From: Saccharopolyspora soli
Lineage (GTDB): Bacteria; Actinomycetota; Actinomycetes; Mycobacteriales; Pseudonocardiaceae
Direction of reading: 5' to 3'
Assembly (NCBI RefSeq): GCF_022678645.1
Contig: NZ_JALBWV010000025.1
Location: forward strand, 1-64,000
DNA length: 64,000 bases
In this document: piece after piece, positions 26,979 to 37,030 of the stretch
How positions within the stretch are numbered: the stretch's first letter is position 1
Layout: each line of letters starts with the position of its first letter
The notes under the pieces: generated by a model
What the model was told of the DNA's origin: nothing
The model's database searches: none
What the model saw: the letters and a program-made list of their open reading frames with translations, nothing else
Program-made: the position numbers and the translations under genes

Positions 26979-29900
26979 TCAGCGGTAGGTCGTGCGGATC
27001 GAGCGGGCTGCTTCCCTGACGTCCGGGTCGACGTGGCGGCGCAGGGCTTCGAGCCGTTCCGCGCACGCCGGGGTCCAGCCGGTTCGACGTGCCGCCTCGG
27101 TGAGCAGCTGGCCCGCCAGGAGCCCCGGCACCGATCCGGCGCGGCCGATCAGGTGCTCGACGACGGCCAGGGTGGTGTCGGGGTCCAGCGGCGTTCTCGC
27201 CACCTGCCAGGATTGGTCGCGCCAGCGGTGCGGGCGTTCGTCCACGGCCGCGATCAGCTCGTCCCAGATGGCGAAGTCGGGCGGGCCGTCCAGTGACCGG
27301 GACGCCAGGTGCCGCAGCAACGGTACGGTCGCCGCGTGCATCCCCACGGCGCGACACGCGTTGATCAGGATCCTGCACCTGGTGGTCTCGCGCTCGATGT
27401 CAGGTTCGGGAATCGCCATGTGCGTTCGGTGCGCCACCAGTTCCGCGAGGCGGTGCCAGGCAGTCGGATCACCGGCCGTGATGTCGGTGACCAGCCGGTC
27501 GACCAGGGCCGCCAGCGCCCGGTGCCGGTGGGCGACCAACGCGGACACCGTCTGGAACAGCTCCTGCGGAGCATCTGCCGAGACCAGCCGGGGAAGTTCG
27601 TCGATCGCGTCCGGGGCGTGCTTCCACCAGGCGGCGTAGGCAGTGGCGACGGCAGCAGGCACGTCGGGGTCGCTGGTGAGGACATCGGCCAGGACCTGGG
27701 CCAGGACCGGGCGCTGACCGGGTGCGAGGCGGCTCGGCGGCACCGCGAGAACGACATCGCGCACGCGCGCGGGCGAGCGGATCGCCTCGGCTACCACCAC
27801 CGGAACGCGGTCGTCCTCGCCCAGGAACCCGACCAGAGCAGCGGCCGTGGCCGCTCGGACGTCGTCGTGCCGGGCGGCGGCCCACGCCTCCACGAGCACG
27901 TCGACAGCCCCGGCGGGACGACGGTCGCCCAACAGCCTCGCCGCTTCTCTCGCGGCGCCGACCGAGCCGTTGACCAGCACCGGGCCGAGGCTTTCGATGG
28001 CTGCGCCGTCGGGCAGGGAATCCAGTGCCGCCCCGAGTGCGCGCACTGCGGCACGAGCGGCGGGTCCGGCCGGTCCGCCCGCGTGGTGGAGCAACACCGG
28101 CAGCGCCTGCTCGGGATCGGTGGATCCCAATGCGATCAGCGCGGCTGCGGCCACGGGCTGCGCAGCGGTTTCCGCGATCGACGTCAAAGTGTTCGGATCG
28201 GTCACGAATCCCGCTGCGGATTCCCGTTCCCGCAAACCGGTTTCCGGATCGTGGGCCACAGCCGCGGCGTGCGCCTCGATAGCGGCCGACTGCGTCGGCG
28301 TCCATCTGCCGAGCCGACTGGGCGGCACGGCAGGCAACGGTTCGCCGGTCTCCAGCAAGCGGTCGAGCAGGTCGGTCCGGCGGGTCGAAACGACCTGCCA
28401 GAGCACGTCGGCCCTGCCGAGCGCGGATCGTGCGCGACGAGTTCGCCGACGCGCTGGTCCCGTGTGGCGGGGTCGGCGACCCATCGCCGCGCCGCTGCTG
28501 CTGCGTCCGCCGGATTCGCTGCGGTGCGGGCGATTTCGCCGATCAGCGCTTCGAGTTCAGGTGCGGAAGCCAGCTTTTCGCCGAACAACCCGGCAACCCG
28601 CAACGCCGCTGAGTACCGGCCGCTGCGGGCATCGTGCAGCACTCGCTCGCGCAACTCGGCCCACAACTGCGGACCAGCGGTGACTTGGTGTTGTGCGGAG
28701 AACTGACCGGGTGATCTCGGATCTGCATGCAACCGGGCGGCCAGCCCCTGGAGAGTTGTGACCCGCTCCGCGAGTCCGCGAGCCAGCGCGCCGGTGAGGG
28801 AACGCACCAGCCACCGCGACACCAGGACGAAGGTCTCCCGAGTGGCGTCGCGGGACGCGACCGTAGCGACCACCGCTTCCCGCACCACCTCCAGCGGCAC
28901 GGCGGACAACAGCCGGGCTGGTGCGTCGGCGACCGGGCGCAGGGCGGAGGCGCGGACCACGTCCTGGTCGGACCAGGCGCGCCTGGCGGCACGGAGGGCT
29001 TCGGTGAACGCGTCCGGATCGCGCTCGGCCACCGCGCAGGTCAGCAGCGTCGCCCAGGCGACGCGACGTTCCTGGTAGCGGTGGCTGGACGTGGCTTCCA
29101 GCAGCGGTGCGGCGGCCTCGCTGTAGGGCAGGGCCCCGGTGATCTCCAAATGGCGCCAGGAGCGCTCGCTTCTGCTCTCGGCCAGAATCCGGCGCGCCAG
29201 CTCGATCCGGTCCGGATCAGGCAATTCCCGCAGTTCGCCGACCGCGATGGTGGCTGTCAGCTGCTCGCCCGGATGAGCCAGCTCCACGACCTGCCGCCGG
29301 ATCTGGATCGGCAGTGCGCGCAGCAGGCAGGCGCGCCCCGGGCCGCGTCCGAACCAGGACAACAGGTTCGCGATTTGGTCGACGCTCAGCGCCGCGATTG
29401 CCCGCCGTGCGACCGCGGGCAACGTGACGCCTTCATACCCGAGGGAGCGCAGCAGCGTTCGGCCGTCCCAGCGCAGCAGCTCCGCTGGCTCGGACAACAG
29501 CGCCCCAGTCAGCCGCGGGTCGCGCGTGAGCATCGAGCAGACCCTCGGCTGGTCCCGCAACAGCCGGGCGACGACCAACGGCTTTTCGGTCGCAAGCAGG
29601 GCCAGCAGATTCCGGTGTCCGCGCAACCACCTCGACAGCTCCTGCCCATCGCGGTCGGCAGCTTCGCCTGCGACGTACTCCGCCACAGCGGCAGGTGCGT
29701 TGCGGACGAGCCGGTGCAGCACACCCACCCCTGCGCCGACTTCGGGAAGCCAGCGTGCGACGACCTCCGGTGAACAGGCGGGCAGGAGTGCGGCGGCGTC
29801 TCCGGGACCGTGCCGCCGGTGAACCTCCGCGATCAACTCGTCGGCGAGTGCCCGACGGCGCGACCGCCGCAGAACGCCGTACACGGCAACCCGATCCCGC

Positions 29901-30244
29901 GGTGCTCCCCGCACGACGAGTTCGGCCAGCGGCGAATCCGGGATCGGCAGACGAACAGTCGCGGCCAACGCGCGTGGGCGCAGGACGGGATCGGCCAGCG
30001 CCCGCTCGACGAAGTCCAGGTCGCGGCGCACCACAGCCAAGTGCAGGGCGATGTGGCGCTCATGATCCCCAGCTGCGTCCAACGCACGGCGAACCGCGGC
30101 GTACTCGCTTTCCGACAACGCCAGGGCGTGCTCAGCCAGAGCGCGCATCCGGGCCGGGAACGGCAGCGATTCGAACTTGTCCCAGAAGGACATTGATGAC
30201 ATGGTGCCGGGCTCGACGGCTCGCGGCTCGTGCGGCGCGCTCAC
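26979..30244 (-). pseudogene. Large HEAT-like helical repeat protein, split by a frameshift
   Basis: Two overlapping minus-strand frames, 30244 to about 28430 and about 28430 to 26979, join into one protein of about 1,085 residues if a single base is restored near 28425-28435. At that point VAHDPRSA in the first frame should continue as LGRADVLWQVVSTRR in the second. The whole is a string of Ala/Leu/Arg-rich helical pairs resembling HEAT or ARM repeats. No catalytic domain, signal peptide or membrane segment is seen. The start is uncertain: GTG 30244, or ATG 30202 or 30193 before SFWDKFESLPF. A sequencing error is as likely as real inactivation. It forms a solitary unit. Confidence 0.72.
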
Positions 30245-30700
30245 GCGGCGGCGGTCATGTCATCCCTCCGTGTACTCACAGCGCCATGATGCCGATCAAG
30301 ACTTCGTTCCGCAACCAGTTTCGCGAGGCTGAGGCGCCCTGGGAGCGACCTCCGTCCGAACTCAACGAGACATGTGTTCAGGTCCGCACATTCGGGATGT
30401 TGACGGCTGAATCACGTGGTGGCATGGCGTACCTGACCGATCGCACTGCAGGTGGATCTCGTGGTCGGTTTTGGGTTGATTCGATGACCGCGCGAGTCCT
30501 GCCAGGCTCGGTCGTCACTGATGAACGCGATGGGGACCGCGCGCGTGCGCGCGGGAGCCGTTCTTCCGGTGGATTGCACGCGAACCCGGGTTGCAGCAGG
30601 CTACCCGAGGGAGCGCCACTGTGACCGCCGCCACCGGGTCTCTTGCTGCGAGCACCGCAGGGAAGGCGACTCCCGCCGCGGGCAGTGACCGGGAGGCCAG
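30245..30700. other. Divergent intergenic region
   Basis: It lies between the helical-repeat gene and the molybdenum hydroxylase operon and should carry both promoters. No gene or repeat pair resembling the ACTGGAAA operators further right was found. Confidence 0.45.
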
Positions 30701-33070
30701 ATGGTGCGACCAATGCAAAGCACGCGCCCGACGCTGCTGGGTGTTCGGGTACCGCGCATCGAGGACGACCGGCTGGTCACCGGGCGCGGCCGCTACGTCG
30801 CCGACGTGGTCCTGCCGGGCGTGGTGGAGGCCGCATTCGTCCGCAGCGAGCTTCCGCACGCGCAGGTGGTCCGCGTCGATGCGTCAGCTGCGCTGGATTC
30901 ACCCGGGGTGCACGCGGCGTTCAGGGGTTCGGACCTCGACGTCCACGCGGTTGCGGACCCGATGCCGTGGGTCCGCCCGGTGCACCACTTCCCGCTGGCA
31001 CGGGACCGAGTCCGCTACGTCGGCCGCCCGCTGGCGGTGGTGGTCGCCGACGATCGCTACCTCGCGGAAGACGCCGCCGAACTGGTCGACGTCGACCTCG
31101 AACCACTGCCCACCGTGGACACCGTTGAGGCGGCCCTCAGCGCCGACGCGCCACTGCTCTACCCGGAGTGGCGCGACAACCTCCTGCTGTCCCTGGCTCC
31201 CGAGAACAAGGCCGTGGACGAGGCGTTCGAGCGGCTGCGCGTGGTCAGCGGCACCTACACCACCCACCGCCACGCGGCCGTTCCACTGGAACCCCGCGGG
31301 GTCTTGGCCGAATACCGCGACGGGCGGCTGACGGTGTGGACCTCCACCCAAGCTGCTTTCCTAACGCGGTCGATGCTGGCCAGCGTGCTGGGGCTGCCCG
31401 AACGCGACATCCGGGTGATCACGCCCGACGTCGGTGGCGGGTTCGGTCAGAAGAACGAGATCTATCCCGAGGACTACGTGATCCCGTGGCTGGCGATGCG
31501 GCTGCACCGCCCGGTGCGCTGGATCGAGGACCGCCACGAACACCTGATCTCCGCCTGCCACGCGCGCGACATGCGCATCGACCTGTCCGCCGCGGTTCGC
31601 GACGACGGCACCATAGCGGCCCTGCGCGGGCGGATCCGCACCGACCTGGGTTCCGGTGAGATGTTCCCCGGCGGGTTCGGCCCCAGCATGGTGGCCGTCG
31701 GATCGCTGTGCGGGCCCTACCGGATTCCGCACCAATGCGTAGCGGTCCAAGGCGTGGTCACCAACAAGACGCCGTTGGGCGCCTACCGCGGTTTCGGAAT
31801 GCCGGAAGGCACTTTCGCCATCGAACGACTGGTGGACAAGATAGGCCGCGAACTGGACATCGATCCACTCGAACTACGCCGCCGGATGATCATCGGACCG
31901 CACGAGCTGCCCTACGAAACCGCCGCGGGTGCGCGACTGGACTCGGGCAGCCACCGGAGGGCCTTCGACCGCGCTGTCGAGATCGGCGAAGAACTGCTCG
32001 CCTCCGAACGCGAACGCGCCGAACCCGGCGCGCACCTCGGCGTCGGCTACGCCACCTACATCGAAGGCGTGGCAGCCAGCGCCTTCTCGATCACCGGCAG
32101 CTGGAGTGGGCAGGACTCCGCGGACCTGCGCTTCGACGCGGACGGCGGCGTAACCGTGGCGGTGGGCATCTCCGCCATGGGGCAGGGCGCGCACACCATG
32201 GTGGCCACCCTCGTCGCCGAGGAGTTGGCCCTGCCGATGGAGCAGGTACGAGTGGTGATGGGCGACACCGATATCGCTCCGTTCGGTCTGGGCAGCTGGG
32301 CCAGCCGCAGCACCATCGTCGCCGGGGGTGCGATCGCGCAGGCCGCCGAAGTGTTGCGGCGCAAGGGGACTGAAATCGCCGCGCATCTGCTGGAAGCCGC
32401 CCCGGAGGACCTGGAACTGACTGGCGGCGGGTTCCAGGTGCGCGGCAGCCCCGGCAGCTCGGTGCCCTGGGAACGGGTGGCACGGGTGGCGCTGACCCGC
32501 ACCTTCGACTTGCCGCCGGGTGTCGAACCTGGACTCGACGCGCGGGCGAGCTACGAACCGCCCGGAATGGACCACCAGCCGCGTCCCGACGGCAAGATGA
32601 ACGCCTCGGCCAGCTACACCAACGCCACGCACGCCGCGGTCGTCAAGGTCTATCCCACGACCGGCGTGGTGCAGGTAGTGCGGTACGCGGTCGTGCACGA
32701 CTGCGGGCGCATCATCAATCCGCAGACCGTCGCTGGCCAGATCCACGGCGGTGTCGCACAGGGAATCGGCGGCACTCTTTACGAGCAGCTGCCCTACGAC
32801 GAGGGCCAACCACTGGCCACCACGTTCATGGACTACGTGCTACCCACCGCCTGCGAAATCCCCGACATCGACACCGAAGAACTCTGCAGCCCCGCACCCG
32901 AAACCGCCTTCGGCGTCAAAGGTGCGGGCGAAGCGGGCATCATCGGCCCGCCAGCGGCGATCGTGCGCGCCGTCGAACACGCCCTGGAACCGCTGGGCGT
33001 GGCCGACATCAACACCACTCCGCTGACCCCCTCGGTGGTGCGACAGCTGATCGAGGAGGCCAGGTCGTGA
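30701..33070 (+). CDS. Molybdopterin-binding large subunit, xanthine dehydrogenase/CoxL family
   Basis: The 789-residue subunit holds the molybdenum-cytosine-dinucleotide site of a three-subunit hydroxylase. Visible blocks include VTGRGRYVADV near the N-terminus, GGGFGQKNEIYPED, AYRGFG at 361-366 and GVKGAGEAG with the catalytic Glu744. True CO dehydrogenase has AYxCSFR in the active-site loop; AYRGFG instead points to hydroxylation of a heterocycle or aldehyde. ATG 30701 has GGGAGG four bases upstream. The stop overlaps the next start (GTGA). Substrate is unknown; the adjoining pyrimidine-type cluster makes an N-heterocycle attractive. Confidence 0.92.
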   Translation: MVRPMQSTRPTLLGVRVPRIEDDRLVTGRGRYVADVVLPGVVEAAFVRSELPHAQVVRVDASAALDSPGVHAAFRGSDLDVHAVADPMPWVRPVHHFPLARDRVRYVGRPLAVVVADDRYLAEDAAELVDVDLEPLPTVDTVEAALSADAPLLYPEWRDNLLLSLAPENKAVDEAFERLRVVSGTYTTHRHAAVPLEPRGVLAEYRDGRLTVWTSTQAAFLTRSMLASVLGLPERDIRVITPDVGGGFGQKNEIYPEDYVIPWLAMRLHRPVRWIEDRHEHLISACHARDMRIDLSAAVRDDGTIAALRGRIRTDLGSGEMFPGGFGPSMVAVGSLCGPYRIPHQCVAVQGVVTNKTPLGAYRGFGMPEGTFAIERLVDKIGRELDIDPLELRRRMIIGPHELPYETAAGARLDSGSHRRAFDRAVEIGEELLASERERAEPGAHLGVGYATYIEGVAASAFSITGSWSGQDSADLRFDADGGVTVAVGISAMGQGAHTMVATLVAEELALPMEQVRVVMGDTDIAPFGLGSWASRSTIVAGGAIAQAAEVLRRKGTEIAAHLLEAAPEDLELTGGGFQVRGSPGSSVPWERVARVALTRTFDLPPGVEPGLDARASYEPPGMDHQPRPDGKMNASASYTNATHAAVVKVYPTTGVVQVVRYAVVHDCGRIINPQTVAGQIHGGVAQGIGGTLYEQLPYDEGQPLATTFMDYVLPTACEIPDIDTEELCSPAPETAFGVKGAGEAGIIGPPAAIVRAVEHALEPLGVADINTTPLTPSVVRQLIEEARS

Positions 33071-33918
33071 AGCCGCCACCGTTCCAGCACGCCCGCCCCG
33101 AAACGCTCGACGAAGCGGTGCGGCTGCTCGCCGCCGACGAGGACGCGAAAATCCTCGCTGGCGGGCAAAGTCTGCTGCCGATGATGAACTTCCGGCTCGC
33201 CCGCCCCAGCATCCTGGTCGACATCGGCCACCTGTCGGAGTTGACCGAGTTGCGCCGCGAGGACGATGTACTGGTCATCGGGGCGGGCGTGCGGCAGCGG
33301 GCCGCCGAGACCTCGCGGCTGGTCCAGCAGACCTGTCCGCTGCTCGGGCAAGCGCTACGCCACGTCGGCCACCGCCAGATCCGCTCCCGCGGCACGGTCG
33401 GCGGCTCGCTGGCCCACGCAGATCCAGCAGCGGAGCTGTGCGCGGCCGCGTGCGCCCTGGGCGCCGAGGTAGTGGCGATCGGCACTGGCGGTCGACGCAC
33501 CATCCCCACCGCCGAGCTGTTCCTCGCGCCCTACCAGACTTCATTGGCCGCCGACGAAATCCTCACCGAGGTGCGCCTTCCGATCCGGGGTACCACCCGC
33601 TGCGGATTCGCCGAAATCACCCGAAGAACCGGGGATTTCGCCATTGCCGGTATCGCCGCGGCGCTGGAATTCGACGGCGACACCGTGATCCAGGCCCGCT
33701 TGGCCGGTCTCGGAATCGGCGGCACAGTTCAGCGACTCCGCGAAGCCGAAGAGACGCTGCGCGGGCGGCCGCTGAACACCGAAACCATCAACGCCGCAGC
33801 CCAAGCCGCCGCTGACGCCACCACCCCACCCGGCGACATCCACGCCGATCCCATGACCCGCCGCGCCGCACTGCGCGTGGCCGCACAGCGAGCTCTGGAG
33901 CAGGTGGCGCATGACTGA
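33067..33918 (+). CDS. FAD-binding medium subunit of the molybdenum hydroxylase (CoxM type)
   Basis: The 283-residue subunit carries electrons from the iron-sulfur subunit to NAD or another acceptor through FAD. The FAD-binding segments AGGQSLLPMMNFRLARP and RGTVGGSLAHADPAAE are typical of CoxM/XdhB proteins. A CODH_C-like C-terminal domain follows. The GTG start overlaps the stop of the large subunit, so the two are translationally coupled. Confidence 0.93.
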   Translation: MKPPPFQHARPETLDEAVRLLAADEDAKILAGGQSLLPMMNFRLARPSILVDIGHLSELTELRREDDVLVIGAGVRQRAAETSRLVQQTCPLLGQALRHVGHRQIRSRGTVGGSLAHADPAAELCAAACALGAEVVAIGTGGRRTIPTAELFLAPYQTSLAADEILTEVRLPIRGTTRCGFAEITRRTGDFAIAGIAAALEFDGDTVIQARLAGLGIGGTVQRLREAEETLRGRPLNTETINAAAQAAADATTPPGDIHADPMTRRAALRVAAQRALEQVAHD

Positions 33919-34396
33919 CGGCCCGACCACACACCGCGAAATCACCCTCACCGTCAACGGTCGCGAAGTCCAACGCCGCGTCCCGGTGCGTCGGCTGCTG
34001 GTCGACTTCCTGCGCGACGACCTCGGCCATACCGGCACCCACGTCGGCTGCGAACACGGCGTCTGCGGTGCCTGCACCGTGCTCATCGATGGCGAACCCG
34101 CACGCTCCTGCATCACCCTGGCGGTGCAGGCTCATGCTACCGAGGTCACCACGGTGGAAGGTCTCACCCCCGAGCAGGGGCTGAGTCCGGTGCAACAGGC
34201 GTTCAAGGACTGCCACGCACTCCAATGTGGTTTCTGCACACCGGGATTCATCGTGACCCTGTCCGCCGCCGACCCCGACGATCACCCCGACGACGCATCC
34301 GTCCGCGAACTGCTGTCCGGGAACCTCTGCCGCTGCACCGGATACCAACACATCGTCGACGCCGTAAACCAAGCCTGGGGCCGCACCACGGGATAG
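33911..34396 (+). CDS. [2Fe-2S] small subunit of the molybdenum hydroxylase (CoxS type)
   Basis: The 161-residue protein has two [2Fe-2S] sites. The plant-type N-terminal site is GCEHGVCGACTVLIDGE. The C-terminal helical site is CGFCTPGF and CRCTGYQ. All eight cysteines are present. ATG 33911 overlaps the medium subunit by eight bases, completing the large-medium-small operon. No XdhC/CoxF-type maturation gene follows. The operon ends convergently against the PyrK-like gene. Confidence 0.94.
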   Translation: MTDGPTTHREITLTVNGREVQRRVPVRRLLVDFLRDDLGHTGTHVGCEHGVCGACTVLIDGEPARSCITLAVQAHATEVTTVEGLTPEQGLSPVQQAFKDCHALQCGFCTPGFIVTLSAADPDDHPDDASVRELLSGNLCRCTGYQHIVDAVNQAWGRTTG

Positions 34397-34449
34397 GCGC
34401 TCTAAAGACTATCCATTGTGGACGTCAATGCGGATCGCCGACACTAGCG

Positions 34450-35298
34450 CTAAACGCCCACCGCGCCGTACATCCGTTCTGTTCCAACGAGTTCGAACAC
34501 CGGACCGTCCCGGCACACCAGTGCTCCTTCCAGCTCACCGGTCCCGGTCCCCGCCGGGCACCCGTGGCAGTAGCCGACACCGCACGCCATATGCGCCTCA
34601 ACGGAGACCTGCACCACCGCGTGCCACCGCGCGGCCAGTGCGCCGCTCAGCTGCGTCAGCCGCTGCGAGCCACTGGTCAGGATCTGCTGTGGCGGGCGAT
34701 CGTCGAACGCCCGCACCAGGCGGTCGTGCAGCACACCGGGATCGCTTGTGCCGTCCGCGTCGTTCACCTGCCAGCTGCTGCTCGCCTGGCGGAACACCTC
34801 CGCGCCGATGACCGACGCCGGGTTCCGCCCGCTGAGCACGGCGATCAGGTCCACGCCATCCGCGAGGTCCTGCGCGACCGTCGTCATGGCACAGATCCCG
34901 ACACCCCGCCCGATGATCAGCACGCGATCCGTGTCCTGCCGGACCACGAACCCCTGCCCCAGCGGCCCGATCACCACCAGCCGCTCACCGGGCGCGAACG
35001 TGGCCAGCGCCGTCGTCCCGCCGCCGACGACGCCGTAGACGACGTCCAGCGTGCCGGTTTCCGCGTTGCGCGTGTAGATCGCCATCGGCCGCGGCAGCAC
35101 CGGGCCGGGTTCGTGCTCGCGCGCCGCGCTGATCATGACGAACTGGCCCGGCCGGGCGGTGCCAGCGATATCCGGCGCATGCAGCCGCAGCAATCGGTAG
35201 CGGTCGGTGTATGCGCGGTTGATCAGCACCTCCGCGGACAGCCACGTCGGAGCGGCCCGAGGTCCGGCGATGGTTTTCAGCGATGCCGCCGGGCTCAT
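34450..35298 (-). CDS. PyrK-like dihydroorotate dehydrogenase electron transfer subunit
   Basis: The 282-residue protein has a ferredoxin-reductase fold. An FAD-binding barrel contains RPMAIYTRN and GGGTTALA. An NAD domain follows with IIGRGVGICAM. The C-terminal cluster CGVGYCHGC plus a later Cys should bind [2Fe-2S], as in PyrK. PyrK passes electrons between the class 1B dihydroorotate dehydrogenase and NAD. The matching catalytic subunit is four genes upstream (38334-39296). Start ATG 35298 overlaps the previous stop by four bases; the longer frame to 35376 is rejected. Last gene of the minus-strand cluster. Confidence 0.85.
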   Translation of the reverse strand: MSPAASLKTIAGPRAAPTWLSAEVLINRAYTDRYRLLRLHAPDIAGTARPGQFVMISAAREHEPGPVLPRPMAIYTRNAETGTLDVVYGVVGGGTTALATFAPGERLVVIGPLGQGFVVRQDTDRVLIIGRGVGICAMTTVAQDLADGVDLIAVLSGRNPASVIGAEVFRQASSSWQVNDADGTSDPGVLHDRLVRAFDDRPPQQILTSGSQRLTQLSGALAARWHAVVQVSVEAHMACGVGYCHGCPAGTGTGELEGALVCRDGPVFELVGTERMYGAVGV

Positions 35299-36557
35299 GG
35301 CAGGCGTCCGTCCAGCCGCAGCAGGCTCGCGGTGAGCGCGGTCGTGCCCAGCGCGATGTCGGCGATGCTCGTCCACTCGGCCGGGTCGTGGCTGATGCCG
35401 TCCCTGCTCGGCACGAAGATCATGCCGGTCGGCGTGACGTGGTTGATCTGCTGGGCGTCATGGCTGGCCCCGCTGGGCAGCACGCGCGGCTCCAGGCCCA
35501 GCATCCGGCAGGCCGCAGCCAGCCCATCGCGCACCTCGGCGGGCAGCCGCACCGGCGGCGTGTCGGCCAGGTGCTCGGTGCGCAGGCCGATGCCCCGCCG
35601 CGCGCAGATCTCCTCGGCCTTCGCCACGATCTCGCGTGCGGTCCGCCGCTGCCGGTCGGTGTCCGTGCCGCGCACGTCGACCCACAGCGTCGCCGCACCC
35701 GCAATGGTCGTCATCGACCCCGGTGCCACCTCGATCTTGCCGACCGTGGCCCGGGTGCCCTCGTTGTGTTCGTCGTTGGCCAACGCCTCGATGAGCAGGA
35801 CGACCTCCGCGGCGGCGGTCACCGCGTCAGCGCGCAGGTGCATCGGGGTGCCACCGCTGTGCGAGGCGCGACCGGTGAGCTCCAGCCGGAACCTGGTGCT
35901 GCCAGAGATCAGGTCCACCACACCGATCCGGGCACCGGCGGCCTCCAGCACACCGCCCTGCTCGATGTGCAGCTCGACGAACGCGGCCCAGTCGGCGGGC
36001 GCCCAGCGTGCCGAGTGCACCGCGGCCGGATCGAGCGCCACGCTCGCCATCGCCTCGGCGAGGCTGACACCGTTCGCGTCGTGCTTGCCCGGCAGGTCAT
36101 CGGCACCGGTCAGGCCAGCCGCGATCCGGCTGCCGGTGCACGCCTGCCCGAAGCGCGCGCCCTCCTCCGCGGCGAACACCACGAACCGCACCGGATGCCG
36201 GTGCCGCACTCGATGTTCCACCAGCAGCCGTGCCGCCTCCATCGCCCCGCAGACACCGACGATCCCGTCGTAGGAACCCGCGTTCGGCACACTGTCCAAA
36301 TGCGACCCCGTGCCGATCGCGGGCAGTGCCGGGTCGTCGCCGGGCAGCTCGGCGATCGTGTTGCCCGCCGCGTCGCTGTGCACGGTCAGTCCCAGTGCGG
36401 ACATCCGGTCCGCGAACACCGCGTGCGCGCGCCGTTCCAGTGGCGTGTAGGCAAGGCGCGTGACGCCCGGCCCACTGTCCGGTTCGGACAGTGTGGCGAA
36501 GGTGTCGATGAGCTCGCGCAGCCGTGCCTGATCGGCGGCGAGGTCGACCGGGATCAC
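35295..36557 (-). CDS. Zn-dependent carbamoyl-amino-acid/ureido hydrolase (M20 amidase)
   Basis: The 420-residue enzyme is of the hydantoinase/carbamoylase family of M20 peptidases, which includes N-carbamoyl-L-amino-acid hydrolase, allantoate amidohydrolase and beta-ureidopropionase. Metal-site motifs are GTGSHLDSVPNAGSYDG, FAAEEGARFG and ELHIEQGGVLE. GRASHSGGTPM marks the dimerisation lid, and GASHDAQ the substrate region. It should cleave a carbamoyl group to release ammonia, CO2 and an amino acid; with a dihydroorotase-like enzyme in the cluster, N-carbamoylaspartate is the favoured substrate. The GTG start overlaps the previous stop (GTGA). Confidence 0.88.
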   Translation of the reverse strand: MIPVDLAADQARLRELIDTFATLSEPDSGPGVTRLAYTPLERRAHAVFADRMSALGLTVHSDAAGNTIAELPGDDPALPAIGTGSHLDSVPNAGSYDGIVGVCGAMEAARLLVEHRVRHRHPVRFVVFAAEEGARFGQACTGSRIAAGLTGADDLPGKHDANGVSLAEAMASVALDPAAVHSARWAPADWAAFVELHIEQGGVLEAAGARIGVVDLISGSTRFRLELTGRASHSGGTPMHLRADAVTAAAEVVLLIEALANDEHNEGTRATVGKIEVAPGSMTTIAGAATLWVDVRGTDTDRQRRTAREIVAKAEEICARRGIGLRTEHLADTPPVRLPAEVRDGLAAACRMLGLEPRVLPSGASHDAQQINHVTPTGMIFVPSRDGISHDPAEWTSIADIALGTTALTASLLRLDGRLP

Positions 36558-37030
36558 CGGGTGAACTCCTTCGTCTCGTCGGCGGAAAGCAGCGCGACCG
36601 TGCGCACATCGGTGACCGCGGCGAGTGCCTCCGACGGCAGGACCGCGGCCACCGCGACCGTCTCGGCACCCGCGCCGGACACCACGCGGCGCAGCGTCGC
36701 CAGCCTGCGCTCGCTCCACTGCGTGGCGAGCAGCGCGATCCGCGCCCCGGAGGTGACGGCCTCGTCGACGGAGACGATCCCCTCCAGCTCCGCGACCCGG
36801 CTCACCCCAGCACGCAGGTAGTGCGCGACCGCGTGCACGAGCACCGCCTCGTCGGAGGTGTTCCACACCACCAGGGTGTCGGGTTGTGCCGTGCGCAGCG
36901 CTTCGGCCAGTACCTCGCCGAGGACGTCCACATGTCCGGGCGAGCGGGCGGTGTTCACCGTCCGGCCGTAGGTGTCCTGCGCGACGCCGAGCGTCCGCAA
37001 CGCATCCGCCGGAGAAATCGTGCTGGTCAC
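36554..37030 (-). CDS. PRTase-like protein lacking the PRPP-binding motif
   Basis: The 158-residue protein has no confident family. Its layout follows the core of orotate phosphoribosyltransferases: DTLVVWNTSDEAVLVHAVAH resembles the PRTase substrate helix. SGARIALLATQWSERRLATL sits where the PRPP loop (V-V-D-D-V-x-T-T-G) would be, followed by a GAETVAVAAV strand. The two acidic residues and the TTG of the PRPP loop are missing, so it cannot be an ordinary transferase. GTG 37030 overlaps the MFS stop, and its own stop overlaps the amidase start, so it belongs firmly to the operon. A binding or scaffolding role is a guess. Confidence 0.5.
   Translation of the reverse strand: MTSTISPADALRTLGVAQDTYGRTVNTARSPGHVDVLGEVLAEALRTAQPDTLVVWNTSDEAVLVHAVAHYLRAGVSRVAELEGIVSVDEAVTSGARIALLATQWSERRLATLRRVVSGAGAETVAVAAVLPSEALAAVTDVRTVALLSADETKEFTR

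Noticed and set aside
30701..34396. Aerobic carbon monoxide dehydrogenase
   Set aside because: The large subunit lacks the Cys-containing AYxCSFR loop of true CO dehydrogenases.
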